Origin: Oidiodendron maius Zn
Lineage: Eukaryota; Ascomycota; Leotiomycetes; Myxotrichaceae
Direction of reading: 5' to 3'
DNA length: 64,000 bases
Assembly (NCBI GenBank): GCA_000827325.1
Contig: KN832870.1
Coordinates: 2,294,001 to 2,358,000, forward strand
Part shown: in pieces, positions 1 to 9,303 of the stretch
Layout of the letters: the number at the start of each line of letters is the position of its first letter
Numbering within the stretch: the first letter of the stretch is position 1
Position numbers and translations under genes: made by a program
The notes under the pieces: model-generated
What the model saw: only the letters and a program-made list of their open reading frames with translations
Databases searched by the model: none
What the model was told of the DNA's origin: nothing

Positions 1-1
1 T

Positions 2-1394
2 CTGCATTGTCGCCAGCGATCAACGGCGATAACCCAAGCTGTTACTGTCAGCGCAACCAAACCTACCACTCCCATAACCCCACGCCACCAAGAACTCCTT
101 CCACCACTCTCTGTAATGCCAATACGCATGTTACTACGAAGCCTCATGATAACATGGATCTTATCGTCACCGCGACTCGTGAGCTTGAGTGTTCCTATTA
201 TGAATCGGATATCCTACAGCCCATCATGGTTTCTGAACCCCGATCGCAACCCAATTTTGCATCGTCTAGTACGGGGCATATTCTATAATCATTTTTGCGC
301 CGGAGAAAATGCTAAGGAGGTCGATGGAACGATTAAAAGTATGAAGAAGATGGGATTTGACGGCGTGATTTTGGGGTATGCTAGAGAAATACTTGCCGGT
401 AAGGATGTTGCGCCGTCAGGCTCTTCTAAGGAGATTGTTGAGCAGTGGAAAAGAGGGACATTAGAGACATTGGCGATGCTAGGACCAGAAGACTTTCTGG
501 CTATTAAGTAAGTTTTTGAAACCATGGAAAACTTGGGCTAAAGGCGTAGGCAGGATGACAGGAGCTGGTCCAATTGCAGTCAAGGCTATGACAAAAGGCG
601 AGCTTCCGCCTCCTGTGATGCTCGAAGCGTTGACGGAAATATGCGATCAAGCATCGAAACAAAACACCCGTCTCTGGATCGACGCCGAGCAACAAGTATT
701 CCAGCGCTCTATTGACGCGTGGACAATCGATTTGATGCGCAAATACAACCGAAGCGGGAAAATACTAATATATAATACCTTACAAGCTTACCTGAAAGGC
801 ACTCCAAAGAATATCGCTCACCACCTATCACTTGCACAGAAAGAGGGCTGGGGCGTAGGGATAAAACTGGTTCGCGGGGCGTATATCATGATTGAAGAGC
901 GCCAGCTAATCCATGATAACATTGAAGACACGCACGTCGCTTACAACGGTATTGTGCAGAATCTCCTCTCCAGAAAGTTTCCAGGTGTTTCTGAAGCGGA
1001 AGAATTTCCAAACTTGCAACTATTTCTGGCTTCTCACAATGCAGAAAGTGTGCAGAGAGGCTACGAGACATGGAGAGAGAGGAGACGGAGGGGACTGCCG
1101 ACAATTAAACTTGAAATTGGGCAGCTGCAGGGCATGGCTGATGAGGTGAGCTGTGGGCTTGTCCAGATACGCCAGCAGATGAGCTCAGCTGGCATAGCAA
1201 TACCAAATGCAGAGAAAGAGTGGTATCCTAGGGCCTTTAAATGTCTATGTTGGGGCAGCACACGAGAATGTGTGCAATTTCTGGTCAGGCGGGTGGTCGA
1301 AAATAGGGGTTCGCTAGACAGGACCAAGGCTTGGTTGGCAGGTTTGAAGAAGGAACTGATGAGGCGGGTTAAGTCATCTGTCAGACTTGGATAA
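2..1394 (+). CDS. PUT1: Proline dehydrogenase, mitochondrial (5' end outside window)
   Basis: FAD-dependent oxidation of proline to pyrroline-5-carboxylate, the first step of proline catabolism in mitochondria. Exons read <2..507 and 554..1394; the 46-nt intron (gtaagt...cag) restores one frame across AAG (Lys). The frame is open back to the window edge and already resembles the family N-terminal region (LLRSL, then LNPDRNP and FCAGEN), so the true start lies upstream. Later family signatures are LWIDAEQQ, GVGIKLVRGAY, LGQL-like IGQLQGMAD, and the C-terminal RRVVENRGSLDRT with a nearby WGST. About 448 codons are visible against roughly 450-480 for fungal enzymes, so little is missing. It runs in the same direction as the HET gene that follows. 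Identification is secure from motifs; only the start is unknown. Confidence 0.93.
508..553 (+). other. Intron in proline dehydrogenase gene
   Basis: A 46-nt intron beginning gtaagt and ending gcag. Removing it joins FLAIK to MTGAGP, matching the family order; retained, the frame stops at once. Confidence 0.85.
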
Positions 1395-1845
1395 CTCGGC
1401 TTGTTGAACTTGAGCAGCATGGACACAGCATCTTTTGGCCCGGCAGAAGGCAGTACGTAAAGTGTGAGCTACATTTGGCGGGGATTTTCATGCCGTGAAT
1501 CTTCTAAAACAGAGCGCCTGTTTGAATTGACACGTAGTGACCTCGTTCGGGCACTTTTGTACCGGTAGATTCAGGCGGCTCGAATATCATTGGCAAAAAA
1601 TTATCATATGTCTTCAAATTAGTGGATGTGCTCCAATTATGCGCTGTCGATGAATTCGACAAAGTTGCGGCGCTCGTGTATGCGCCAAGGTCGGCACGAA
1701 GAAAGCCACCAACACAGAAGCGATCTCCCGCTCTCTTTCCTAGAAGCTCTACTCCCCCAGGTTATTTTGTCTCTAGAGTATTGCTGAGGGGTAAGCCAAA
1801 AACACCAATTGATGTTTACCTCCGTTCAGTTGATTTGGCGTCCAA
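1395..1845. other. Intergenic: PUT1 3' flank and HET gene promoter
   Basis: No supportable gene. An open stretch at 1622-1858 overlaps the HET start in another frame and looks like chance. Nothing else stands out. Confidence 0.5.
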
Positions 1846-3504
1846 ATGCGCCTTCTAAACACCTCCACGCTCGCGCTTCACGAGTTCTTTGGCAATGCTA
1901 TCCCTCACTATGCAATCCTCTCTCACCGCTGGGGGACTGAAGAAGTTTCACTACAGGATCTTCGTGATGGAAAGTGCTCTGGCATGAAAGGATTCTCCAA
2001 AATCGAAAAATTGTGTGAGAGGGCTGCGGCAGATGGGTGGCATTATGCGTGGATGGACTCCTGCTGCATAGACAAGACTAGCAGTGCAGAACTCTCGGAA
2101 GCAATCAATTCAATGTTTCAATGGTATAAGCAATCGACCGTATGCTACGTGTATTTGTCTGATGTGGCCTCGGATCCGAATTTTCCCTGGTCTGGGCCGA
2201 TCCAAGCGTCTTTCAGAAAATCATCATGGTGGGGACGGGGTTGGACGCTCCAGGAATTAATTGCCCCTGAGAGGGTCATATTCCATGACAAGAAATGGAT
2301 GGAAATAGGAACAAAGACGTCTTTGGAAACGGTAATATCAGCAATTACCGGCATTTCACGGCCGCACTTGAGAGACCATACAACCGCCTCCGTAGCGCAA
2401 ATAATGTCCTGGGCATCCAGAAGAGAAACAACAAGGGTAGAGGATATTGCATATTCTCTTATGGGACTTTTCCACGTCAATATGCCACCACTTTACGGTG
2501 AAGGCACAAGGGCATTCCAACGACTTCAACTTGAAATCCTCGCTAGTTCCGACGACGAGTCATTATTCGCATGGGAAAAGAAAGGGCTGGTGGACCCAAG
2601 GAACTTAGGCTTGCTTGCAGATTCACCTCTAGACTTCAGTAGCTCCCGTGGTGTTTACAGGATACAGCCTGACGCCGGTCACCATCGGCCTCCCTTCACA
2701 ATGACAAATAAAGGTTTGTGCATAGAAGTGGATCTTCTGCCCAGCGCCTCAAAAGGGGAGTATTTAGCTCCACTGAACTGCGCGAATGGCATCAACCGGC
2801 AACTCGCAATTGTATTATCTCCGGAGGGAGATATCAAGGAGGAGATTCCGCATACCTCGGTAGTTATTTGCAAAAGAACCAGCATTCTCACAACCATCTC
2901 AGACTCTGACGGGAAAGGATGTCGGCTTAACGCTATCAAGACCGTCATTTTGGTAAAACAACCGCCGTGTAATCAAGGGAAAGGATTTGTTCCGACAGAT
3001 GGACATAATATAGAATTTGTTCTGAAAACTGACTCACTTCTAGAAAACAATTTCACCGTCATCCGAGGTCGAGTTGAGCCAGCAGAAATTGAGCCAGAGA
3101 GAAGGTTGAAGGATAAGAATATTTTACAAGGCTCCAAAATATATGGATTCCAACTCGCAACGACATTGCAAAAAGGAGTATGGTTCACTTTCGCCGATCA
3201 AAGCTCAAGAGGGCTCTTGGAGCTCACTGGTGTGACGGAAGCACCGCCAAATGACATATTTTATTTATATATACAGTGGCACCTCTCGAGAGCATCAGTT
3301 AAGATTATCTTCCCACTGGAGCTTTCGAGGCCACTTAGCATTGAGTACATTGCAGATAGGATCTCAAGGAAACTGCCTTCAGGGAGATCCATCTCAGCAG
3401 CTTTAAGAGTAGAAGCAGGAACGCGTTTAAATATGGTTGTTCAAGTATTAGATGTCATTATTGATCCAGAAGGAAAACTTCTATGGCCGGAATTGGGTTA
3501 TTAG
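1846..3504 (+). CDS. HET-domain protein (heterokaryon incompatibility family)
   Basis: Intronless 552-aa protein. The HET domain fills roughly residues 20-260: HYAILSHRWG near 21-30, then WMDSCCIDK, a Tyr/Ser-rich CYVYLSDV strand, and SWWGRGWTLQELIAPE, followed by the usual AYSLMGLFHVNMPPLYGEG block that ends the conserved part. These are hallmarks of the HET family, whose members trigger cell death when incompatible hyphae fuse. The C-terminal 290 residues show no ankyrin, WD40 or NACHT motif, so this is a stand-alone HET protein and not a HET-D/E-type receptor. The start is the first ATG and directly precedes the domain (RLLNTSTLALHEFFG). Family membership is clear; an incompatibility role is inferred, because most HET genes have no tested function. 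Confidence 0.92.
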   Translation: MRLLNTSTLALHEFFGNAIPHYAILSHRWGTEEVSLQDLRDGKCSGMKGFSKIEKLCERAAADGWHYAWMDSCCIDKTSSAELSEAINSMFQWYKQSTVCYVYLSDVASDPNFPWSGPIQASFRKSSWWGRGWTLQELIAPERVIFHDKKWMEIGTKTSLETVISAITGISRPHLRDHTTASVAQIMSWASRRETTRVEDIAYSLMGLFHVNMPPLYGEGTRAFQRLQLEILASSDDESLFAWEKKGLVDPRNLGLLADSPLDFSSSRGVYRIQPDAGHHRPPFTMTNKGLCIEVDLLPSASKGEYLAPLNCANGINRQLAIVLSPEGDIKEEIPHTSVVICKRTSILTTISDSDGKGCRLNAIKTVILVKQPPCNQGKGFVPTDGHNIEFVLKTDSLLENNFTVIRGRVEPAEIEPERRLKDKNILQGSKIYGFQLATTLQKGVWFTFADQSSRGLLELTGVTEAPPNDIFYLYIQWHLSRASVKIIFPLELSRPLSIEYIADRISRKLPSGRSISAALRVEAGTRLNMVVQVLDVIIDPEGKLLWPELGY

Positions 3505-3823
3505 CAGTCTAACGAATACAGCTAGGGCAGAGAAGACGCACACTCTGCTTAGCATACAGGAACTTGGTGATCTTGATCCTACTTCCATGTAGGACTTGCC
3601 AGAAAGGCACTGTTTAGGGATGAAATTCCCGTCAATTTTCCATTTTCCATCTTTTAACTACTTGCCTCAGTTCTCACTGCGGAATCACGGCAGCCTGGTG
3701 GGAGATTTGTATTCTTCAGTAGAGAATTTGTCATTATCTATTCTCTTCAAGGCATGTCCGCCTAGACACGCAATCCATAAACTGCAAATCCGTTATTGTG
3801 AACTAGTCTTTGCTATGATATTC
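3505..3823. other. Intergenic between convergent genes
   Basis: Shared 3' flank of the HET gene and the minus-strand membrane protein gene. Nothing recognised. Confidence 0.45.
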
Positions 3824-4243
3824 TTACAAATTCCCAATGACCATTCCAATGTATGCTGGTAAAACCATAATCGCAAGACTTATCCCTTCGGAATATATTA
3901 AAACTGTCGCAACAGATATATTTACTGCTCCAAGTCCATAGGTAAGTCCTTTATTCCTTCCCGTTATTATATCGCTTAGCTCTCTATCCAAACCGTCAAA
4001 GTAGATCCTAAGTCCAGCTATCCAACAAAATACCGCACCAAATAAAACGGAACCCGATAGAATTGATTTCCAGTCCTCCCCCCACAGTGGCCAAGAGTGG
4101 ATATTTTGGATAAGTAATTGTGAGAGGAGTGTTGACAGACACATTATTAATGCTCCGATGATGGCTTCTTGGCGGCGATGGTAGCCTAGATTTTCTAGAT
4201 GATATTGTAAAGGGCGTGACGCTTGCTGTTTCGGCTCTCCCAT
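3824..4243 (-). CDS. Orphan small multi-pass membrane protein
   Basis: A 139-aa product with a genuine ATG. The N-terminal 25 residues are polar and basic (MGEPKQQASRP...). Three to four hydrophobic segments follow: around AIIGALIMCLSTLLSQLLI, around ILSGSVLFGAVFCWIAGL, and a C-terminal pair spanning about residues 100-139 that ends AYIGMVIGNL with no cytosolic tail. A charged loop (YFDGLDRELSDIITGRNKG) separates helices 2 and 3. I recognise no family. The strongly patterned hydrophobicity argues for a real gene; the AT-rich flanks and lack of known relatives argue for caution. It converges on the HET gene, about 320 bp from its stop. Confidence 0.5.
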   Translation of the reverse strand: MGEPKQQASRPLQYHLENLGYHRRQEAIIGALIMCLSTLLSQLLIQNIHSWPLWGEDWKSILSGSVLFGAVFCWIAGLRIYFDGLDRELSDIITGRNKGLTYGLGAVNISVATVLIYSEGISLAIMVLPAYIGMVIGNL

Positions 4244-5085
4244 AGCGAGGTAATAGAGTTACTTATGCGTTTTCTCTAACGTATTGCTATAATATTTAAG
4301 CAGGTTATTTTAAAGTAGAAGTATATAGCACAAAGACAAGGTGATCGAAAATAACGAGAAATTAGTAGAGCTTTATATATATACGATATTGTAAGTACGT
4401 CATCTTACCTACAAATAACAGAGTTATTTTGTCATTACGTTTTGTACTTCTGTCAGAACTACACATACACAAGGTAGAGTAGCAGGCATGCAGAGTAATC
4501 AAAGGTTGTATTCGATTAAGTTATAGCCTAAGAAGGAGAATACCTTTTTGTTAATAAATATCAGGAATCCCTTCTCTACCTTTTAGTATTTATGTGCATA
4601 CGCATGTACTGCGCACTAGTGTGATTGTAGCAAAGTCGCCTACCGTCGGTGTTAGGGCATCGTCCAGTTGTCTCTGATACGCTCCCAGCTGCCTTCCTAA
4701 CGGTTAAAGGCGATATCGTTAGCTACTAGCCCCACGTGTTTATTTAGTGTGATTGACCTGTATAGAAGAGAGTGCATGGCAAAGAAGCCGTGGATTATTT
4801 AGCTAGAATCAGCCGATAAACATACTATTTCTTTGTATAAGAATTGCTAAGAGCAGAATTATACTCTTTTAAGCCTTCTCCATGTTCTCCGTCTCAGCAT
4901 TTGTTGTTTTAGTCTCCTCTGCTGCTTCAATCGCCTCCCACTTTCCACTCTCTCCCTTCTCCCCCTTTTCACCCTTGTATCCCTCTCCCCACCTGCCACC
5001 TTGGCCCCTCCTCCCCACGTTCTCCTCTCTCCCTCACCTCCCCTATCCCCTCTCCTCCCTTCCTCTCCTCTCTCCCTCTTCGGGC
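4244..5085. other. AT-rich intergenic stretch ending in a pyrimidine tract
   Basis: From about 4244 to 4860 the sequence is AT-rich with many TpA steps (for example tatatatatacg near 4374) and no gene; a decayed repeat is possible. A C/T-rich tract follows at 4930-5120. Confidence 0.4.
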
Positions 5086-5120
5086 CTATCGGCCTCTCCC
5101 CTCTTTCCCCTCGCCCACCC
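4930..5120 (+). repeat. Polypyrimidine (C/T) low-complexity tract
   Basis: About 190 nt made almost entirely of C and T on the plus strand, with recurring ctctcc and ccctc words. It makes a proline/serine/leucine-rich plus-strand frame (4882-5322) look coding, but I read that frame as compositional. Confidence 0.75.
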
Positions 5121-5268
5121 GAAACAATGCCACAATGCTGACCACGAGGGCCGCCGCGGAGAAGGCCATGCCCGCAATATCCACCCAGTTGGGCGAGCTG
5201 AGGGCTGCCGCCAGCTGTTCAGAGACGTTGCACACACAATGGGGAGTCGTTGCCGCCGCTTCTGTCAT
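5086..5268 (-). CDS. Possible single-pass small membrane protein
   Basis: A 60-residue minus-strand frame from the ATG at 5268 to the stop at 5086. It has a polar N-terminus (MTEAAATTPHCVC), one hydrophobic helix (about VDIAGMAFSAAALVVSIVAL) and a short basic tail (EGKEGRGR). The pattern resembles small fungal tail-anchored proteins, but I recognise no family, and the 3' end lies in the biased purine strand of the low-complexity tract, so it could be spurious. Confidence 0.28.
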   Translation of the reverse strand: MTEAAATTPHCVCNVSEQLAAALSSPNWVDIAGMAFSAAALVVSIVALFRVGEGKEGRGR

Positions 5269-5417
5269 TGTCGACACCGGGATTATCGCGGGAGCCTTAA
5301 AGCGGCGGCATTAAAGGCATAATAGCAGCGATACTGCGATAAGGCGACAAGGCTTAACCTTCGATTTTCCATGAGGCTGAGGCTTCTTTCCTTTTAATTT
5401 CAATTCTGTCCACAACG

Positions 5418-6915
5418 ATGGCAGGAACGAAACGCAAGGAGATTGACGACTCCGATCATCTATATAGCAACAAATCGCGCTCACGTCCCTCCGTCGTCGA
5501 GGGTCGTGTAGACCCAACGTACGGCCAGCGGAGCGCACTCCCTGGTCTCGATGAAACTACAACTCCATGGGAGGATGACAGCTTTAGTTATGATGACACT
5601 AGCCTGGAGGCATTAAATTATCTTAGATCAGTCAGGTGAGCCAGTCCCTGAAGCCCTGCCGGAGATTGCGCTGAAGGTTTATCTGTCAGACTCATGCTGA
5701 CCAGAACTGCGAAATAATAGGCAAGAGGCCACAGCTATCCCGAACCTACTAGTTGCCCCACGAGAACCTACGGATGTAAATCATCAAGATTATTATGAAG
5801 ATGGTGATGTCGATTATGTCGGTTACTACGAAGATGGCGCATACTATACCTCAGACCCTGGCCCAATGGCTCCAGACACAGTTGCCGGAGATGGAGGGAC
5901 TGAGATCGACCCGCGGCTAGCGTATTTCGATTCAATCCTTTCTCGATTTGAAAAGTTGAGAACCCAATTACATCAAATGCCGCCACAGGAGGTGGTAGCG
6001 AAGTTGGGACCAGCTTATCCCATTTTGCCGCCACCTAAGGCAAGGAAGAGTCATTTGGTCACTAAATGGTGGAGGGGACAAATGCAGTCCATGAGCCCCG
6101 CACCAGCACAGGTTGCAAGCATGGACAAGAACAATGTTTTACGAGCACTTGGCTCTCTAATAGGAGGAAAATTGTTGAGGAGCGGGTTTGATATCAAACC
6201 TAGCGTGAGCCTCTGGATATGGTCATTACTGGCAAGGTTGCCGGAGAAGGGCGAGTTATCGAGCGAGGAGATTGGTGTGGTGCGGGAGTTAGGAAAGAGA
6301 GCCGTACTGATCGGTATAGGTTTTAATGGAGAGAGAGATTGGCAAGAAGGAATGCAGGACGTCCAAGCAGGTCTCGATGAGGAAAGTGACGAAGACGAAG
6401 AAACACATGTCGTCAATGACGAAGAAATCCAACTGGATATTGATGAGATTTTGGATGATGGTACTGAGATGGATATACGTGATACCTATGATGCGACCCA
6501 TCGGCCCTCAAACCCCGCCAGGCAGATAGACCTGCAATTGCCTACTAGTCAAGATAACGCACAGGCGGTCAAGCTCGGCGAGGATCAGGACACATTCGAA
6601 GCTCCCAAATTGAGCAGCGACAAACCATTAATCTCTGTCATTAGAGAGGATCGGACAACTTTGGATGAATCCTGTCAGAACTTAGAGGCACAATTCAACG
6701 CCGCAAAAGCAAGAATACTGGCCCGACTTTCGAGTGGACGGGATGAGCATGAAAACAATATAGGACCGGAGGCAGAAATTCCATCGGAAAAGGCAAATGA
6801 TATGCAACCATCAAAATGCAATACGAGAGCGACGGTGGATATGATTATCACGGTAGCTGGAGAGATGTATGGACAAAGGGATTTACTCGAATTCAGGCCT
6901 AAGTGGGACGACTGA
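5418..6915 (+). CDS. Gemin2/SIP1-like SMN-complex protein
   Basis: Exons 5418..5635 and 5721..6915 give 470 aa; the 85-nt intron (gtgag...ataatag) restores SVR|QEA. Gemin2 proteins bind the Sm ring and SMN and assist spliceosomal snRNP assembly. Family features are the early acidic segment ending EALNYLRSVRQEA.IPNLLVA (about residues 63-87), a middle helix DSILSRFEKLRTQL, and a C-proximal helical region with VLRALGSLIGG and SLWIWSLLARL. After that comes a long acidic, poorly conserved tail (EESDEDEETH near residue 240) and a C-terminal YGQRDLLEFRPKWDD, which resembles the YGQRDL end of fungal homologues. The ATG at 5418 gives a basic start (MAGTKRKEIDDSD) and has no competing upstream start. 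Name by motif recognition; function inferred from the family. Confidence 0.82.
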
Positions 6916-7846
6916 TTTCGTACACGGCTCGGGAGGCGCATTAGGCATGAGTTGGTTGTATAATTTTGTATTCCTAATGTATGCCCTAACAAATACCTTC
7001 CCAATAAATCTCCCAGTGCAATATGCTGTTGGCTCATTGATAGATTACAACTGCGTGCTTTTGAGACCTTTCAAGGGTTTCTCGTTTGAGAGGCATCCAT
7101 CCATACGTAACACCCAGATATGCGTATACGTGCTAATAGCTCTCTATTCAAGCAATTCCAAGTCTAGCAAAACTAAATAATAAGTGAGACATGCAAAGCA
7201 GATGATTTATATCCTCAAAGTTGAGTCGTCCCATTCATAGTTAAGAGCACATTCCTTTGCTCATCATCCCGTTCACGAATCCCGAAGAATATTTCCCATT
7301 CTGGCGTGATTTTATCTTTTATTCGAACGCTACAGCCTCAAACTTTTGAGACAAATCACTATGAATCCGAAGCCGCCTGTTTTTTCGTGGAGCTTGGAAT
7401 CAAGATGACTTTAATACTGCATCTCATCTCATCACATTACTCTTCAGATCTCTGGGTCCGGCTCCGTCTGAATTCATCGCACAATTACCTCACCTGCGGG
7501 AGACAGCAATTTAATCATCCAATCGGTATTAATAATGAATAATCAAAAGTTGTGCTTAGCAAAGTGGAAGGTGATGCAGTGTATCCAGTCTTGGCTGCAG
7601 AGAAATCAAGAAGACAGCACTTCCGTCCTAGAATGGATGCCCAGATCCTTCCTTCCCGATTTGATAGACTAAGCGTTCACACCTCACCTGTTGATGTAGA
7701 AACCCCAGGTTTCTCCCGCCATTTGTAAACATCTAAAGATCTCTGACAATCCAAAGTTCTGTCTTCACTCCTTAATTGATCAAATTCTTGGCAAATTTTG
7801 CCTGTTTCTTCCTAATCAACTTATCAAGGTGAGTTAATAGGCACAG
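6916..7846. other. Intergenic, no gene seen
   Basis: Gemin2-like 3' flank and the promoter/5' leader of the zinc-knuckle gene. Short open frames (6869-7180, 7306-7542) have no coding character. Nothing further. Confidence 0.45.
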
Positions 7847-8858
7847 ATGTCCACGGACATTGGTGACATAGTTACCAATCGCAGTAGACGCGTCTCGAAG
7901 GTAAATACTATAAACAAGGACGCATCGATTAACTTTACTTTAGATGCCCAATATACCCGCTCCCTGTACCAACTGCTTACGCTTTCACTATGGGGTCTGT
8001 TGGGAACGTCCAAAACAATGCTTCCAATGCGGTGGTTTCAACCATATAGAGCGCTATTGTCCCTGCCAACGTCGTGTCCAAGTCAACTCGGGTGGACCTC
8101 TCCCTGGGACCCGCGAATGGTGTGACAGACATGGTCTCAACAATTCCCCTGAGTTGAAGCGCAGGATTCTTAATGCCATCAAAACTTTGCCTGGTTGCGC
8201 CATATGGCTGGATGGAGCGTGTATATATGGAGGTAGTCAGCGTCACTTTTCTAGGGACGATATGCCTGGACGGCATTCATTTAATAATCGTGATACACGA
8301 CGCCGCTCAAGGTCCCCACTAGGAGATAGATTTAGAGGGCGTTCACCATCGCCACGGAGACGGACACGCTCTATGCAAAAGGATCCTTTCGGGTACGATA
8401 TAACTCCTCCACGTGGAAGGAGCACAACTTCAACCCAATTTCGGAGATTCAGATCACGCAGCCCTCTTCGACCAGGGAATTCTTCTCCAAATAGACATTC
8501 GGATCCTAAACAGCAGCATCCCAGCTATTCTTTGGGCATCCATGCTATTGTGCACGGTGCTAAAGATAATTCACAAGGAAGATCCCCTCAGATAACAAAC
8601 GTTCAGGGAAAACTGCCCTTATTTTCTTTTGAGCCACACTTACCCACTCCATTAAGCAACGCCATACACTCTCATGATCTTGCACGAAATGCAGACGCAG
8701 ATCGAGCAAGAGGGTCCTCTAAACCTGTAACAATAACGGATAATGAGCTCCAACAACTCGGTTTGCCTAACATAGACAAACTAGTAGTCGAGGATTTCCA
8801 TGTTGAGGATCCCTACTTTATACTAGGAGTTATTGAAGGAGCGGGAGAGCAAGAGTAA
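7847..8858 (+). CDS. Zinc-knuckle protein with RS-rich middle
   Basis: Proposed exons 7847..7900 and 7944..8858 (322 aa). The 43-nt intron (gtaaat...tttag) leaves the frame intact, and the protein may alternatively start at the second-exon ATG at 7944 (304 aa). A cysteine cluster follows that ATG: CTNCLRFHYGVC (CX2CX3HX3C) and then a canonical CX2CX4HX4C knuckle, CFQCGGFNHIERYC, ending CPCQRR. Next comes a conserved-looking helix (RRILNAIKTLPGCAIWLDG), then Arg-Ser repeats (RRRSRSPLGDR, GRSPSPRRRTRS, RFRSRSPLRPG) and a less ordered C-terminus. Zinc knuckles plus RS repeats suggest an RNA-binding role, but this is inference; I do not recognise an orthologue. The gene ends 28 bp before a perfect hairpin. 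Confidence 0.68.
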
Positions 8859-8886
8859 GATCTCCAACTGAATCTAGCCCAGCATG

Positions 8887-8924
8887 ATAGTTGTTTCTAG
8901 ATTCTAGAGTCTAGAAACAACTAT
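8887..8924. repeat. Perfect 15-bp inverted repeat (hairpin)
   Basis: ATAGTTGTTTCTAGA at 8887-8901 is the exact reverse complement of 8910-8924, with an 8-nt spacer (ttctagag) that itself contains CTAG. It sits 28 nt after the stop codon of the zinc-knuckle gene, so it probably lies in that transcript's 3' UTR. A 15-bp perfect stem is unusual in this window. It could be an RNA structure, the footprint of a small inverted-repeat element, or a protein-binding palindrome. Confidence 0.85.
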
Positions 8925-8984
8925 TATAACTCCACACTGAAGCTAATAGTCAGTAATAGGGTTAGTGACGCATATTTTCAAAAA

Positions 8985-9206
8985 ATGGTCGAGCTAGAGA
9001 CTGAGAGAATGAACTACGAAAATAAACCGGAACATGCACCTAAGTCTCCTGATGTCTTCCAACAGAGCATTGAATTATTGAATACGGCAAGAAAGCAAAT
9101 CCTCGGGTACTGAAATGCCAAAAATGAGGCAAAGAAAGGACGTGAAATTGCAGCTTGTTATGGCAGAGCAAACTTGATAAGAGAAAGTCAGAAAGTGATG
9201 GTATGA
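8985..9206 (+). pseudogene. Coding-like frame broken by one stop
   Basis: An ATG at 8985 opens a 42-codon polar, helix-prone frame (MVELETERMNYENKPEHAP...) that meets TGA at 9111. The same frame then continues for 30 codons (NAKNEAKKGREIAACYGR...) to a stop at 9204. The composition is coiled-coil-like and unlike random intergenic DNA. It may be a relic, a short gene, or chance. No family recognised. Confidence 0.25.
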
Positions 9207-9303
9207 ATTGCATCGGTACAAATTTGCTGTGCTAGAAGAAAGGCAAATAATTGATAAATGTACAGCTCTTCAGTACTAGTGAAGATATAATTGACTTCTG
9301 CCA

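Noticed and set aside
4882-5322. Pro/Ser/Leu-rich plus-strand protein
   Set aside because: Produced by the polypyrimidine tract; no other coding sign.
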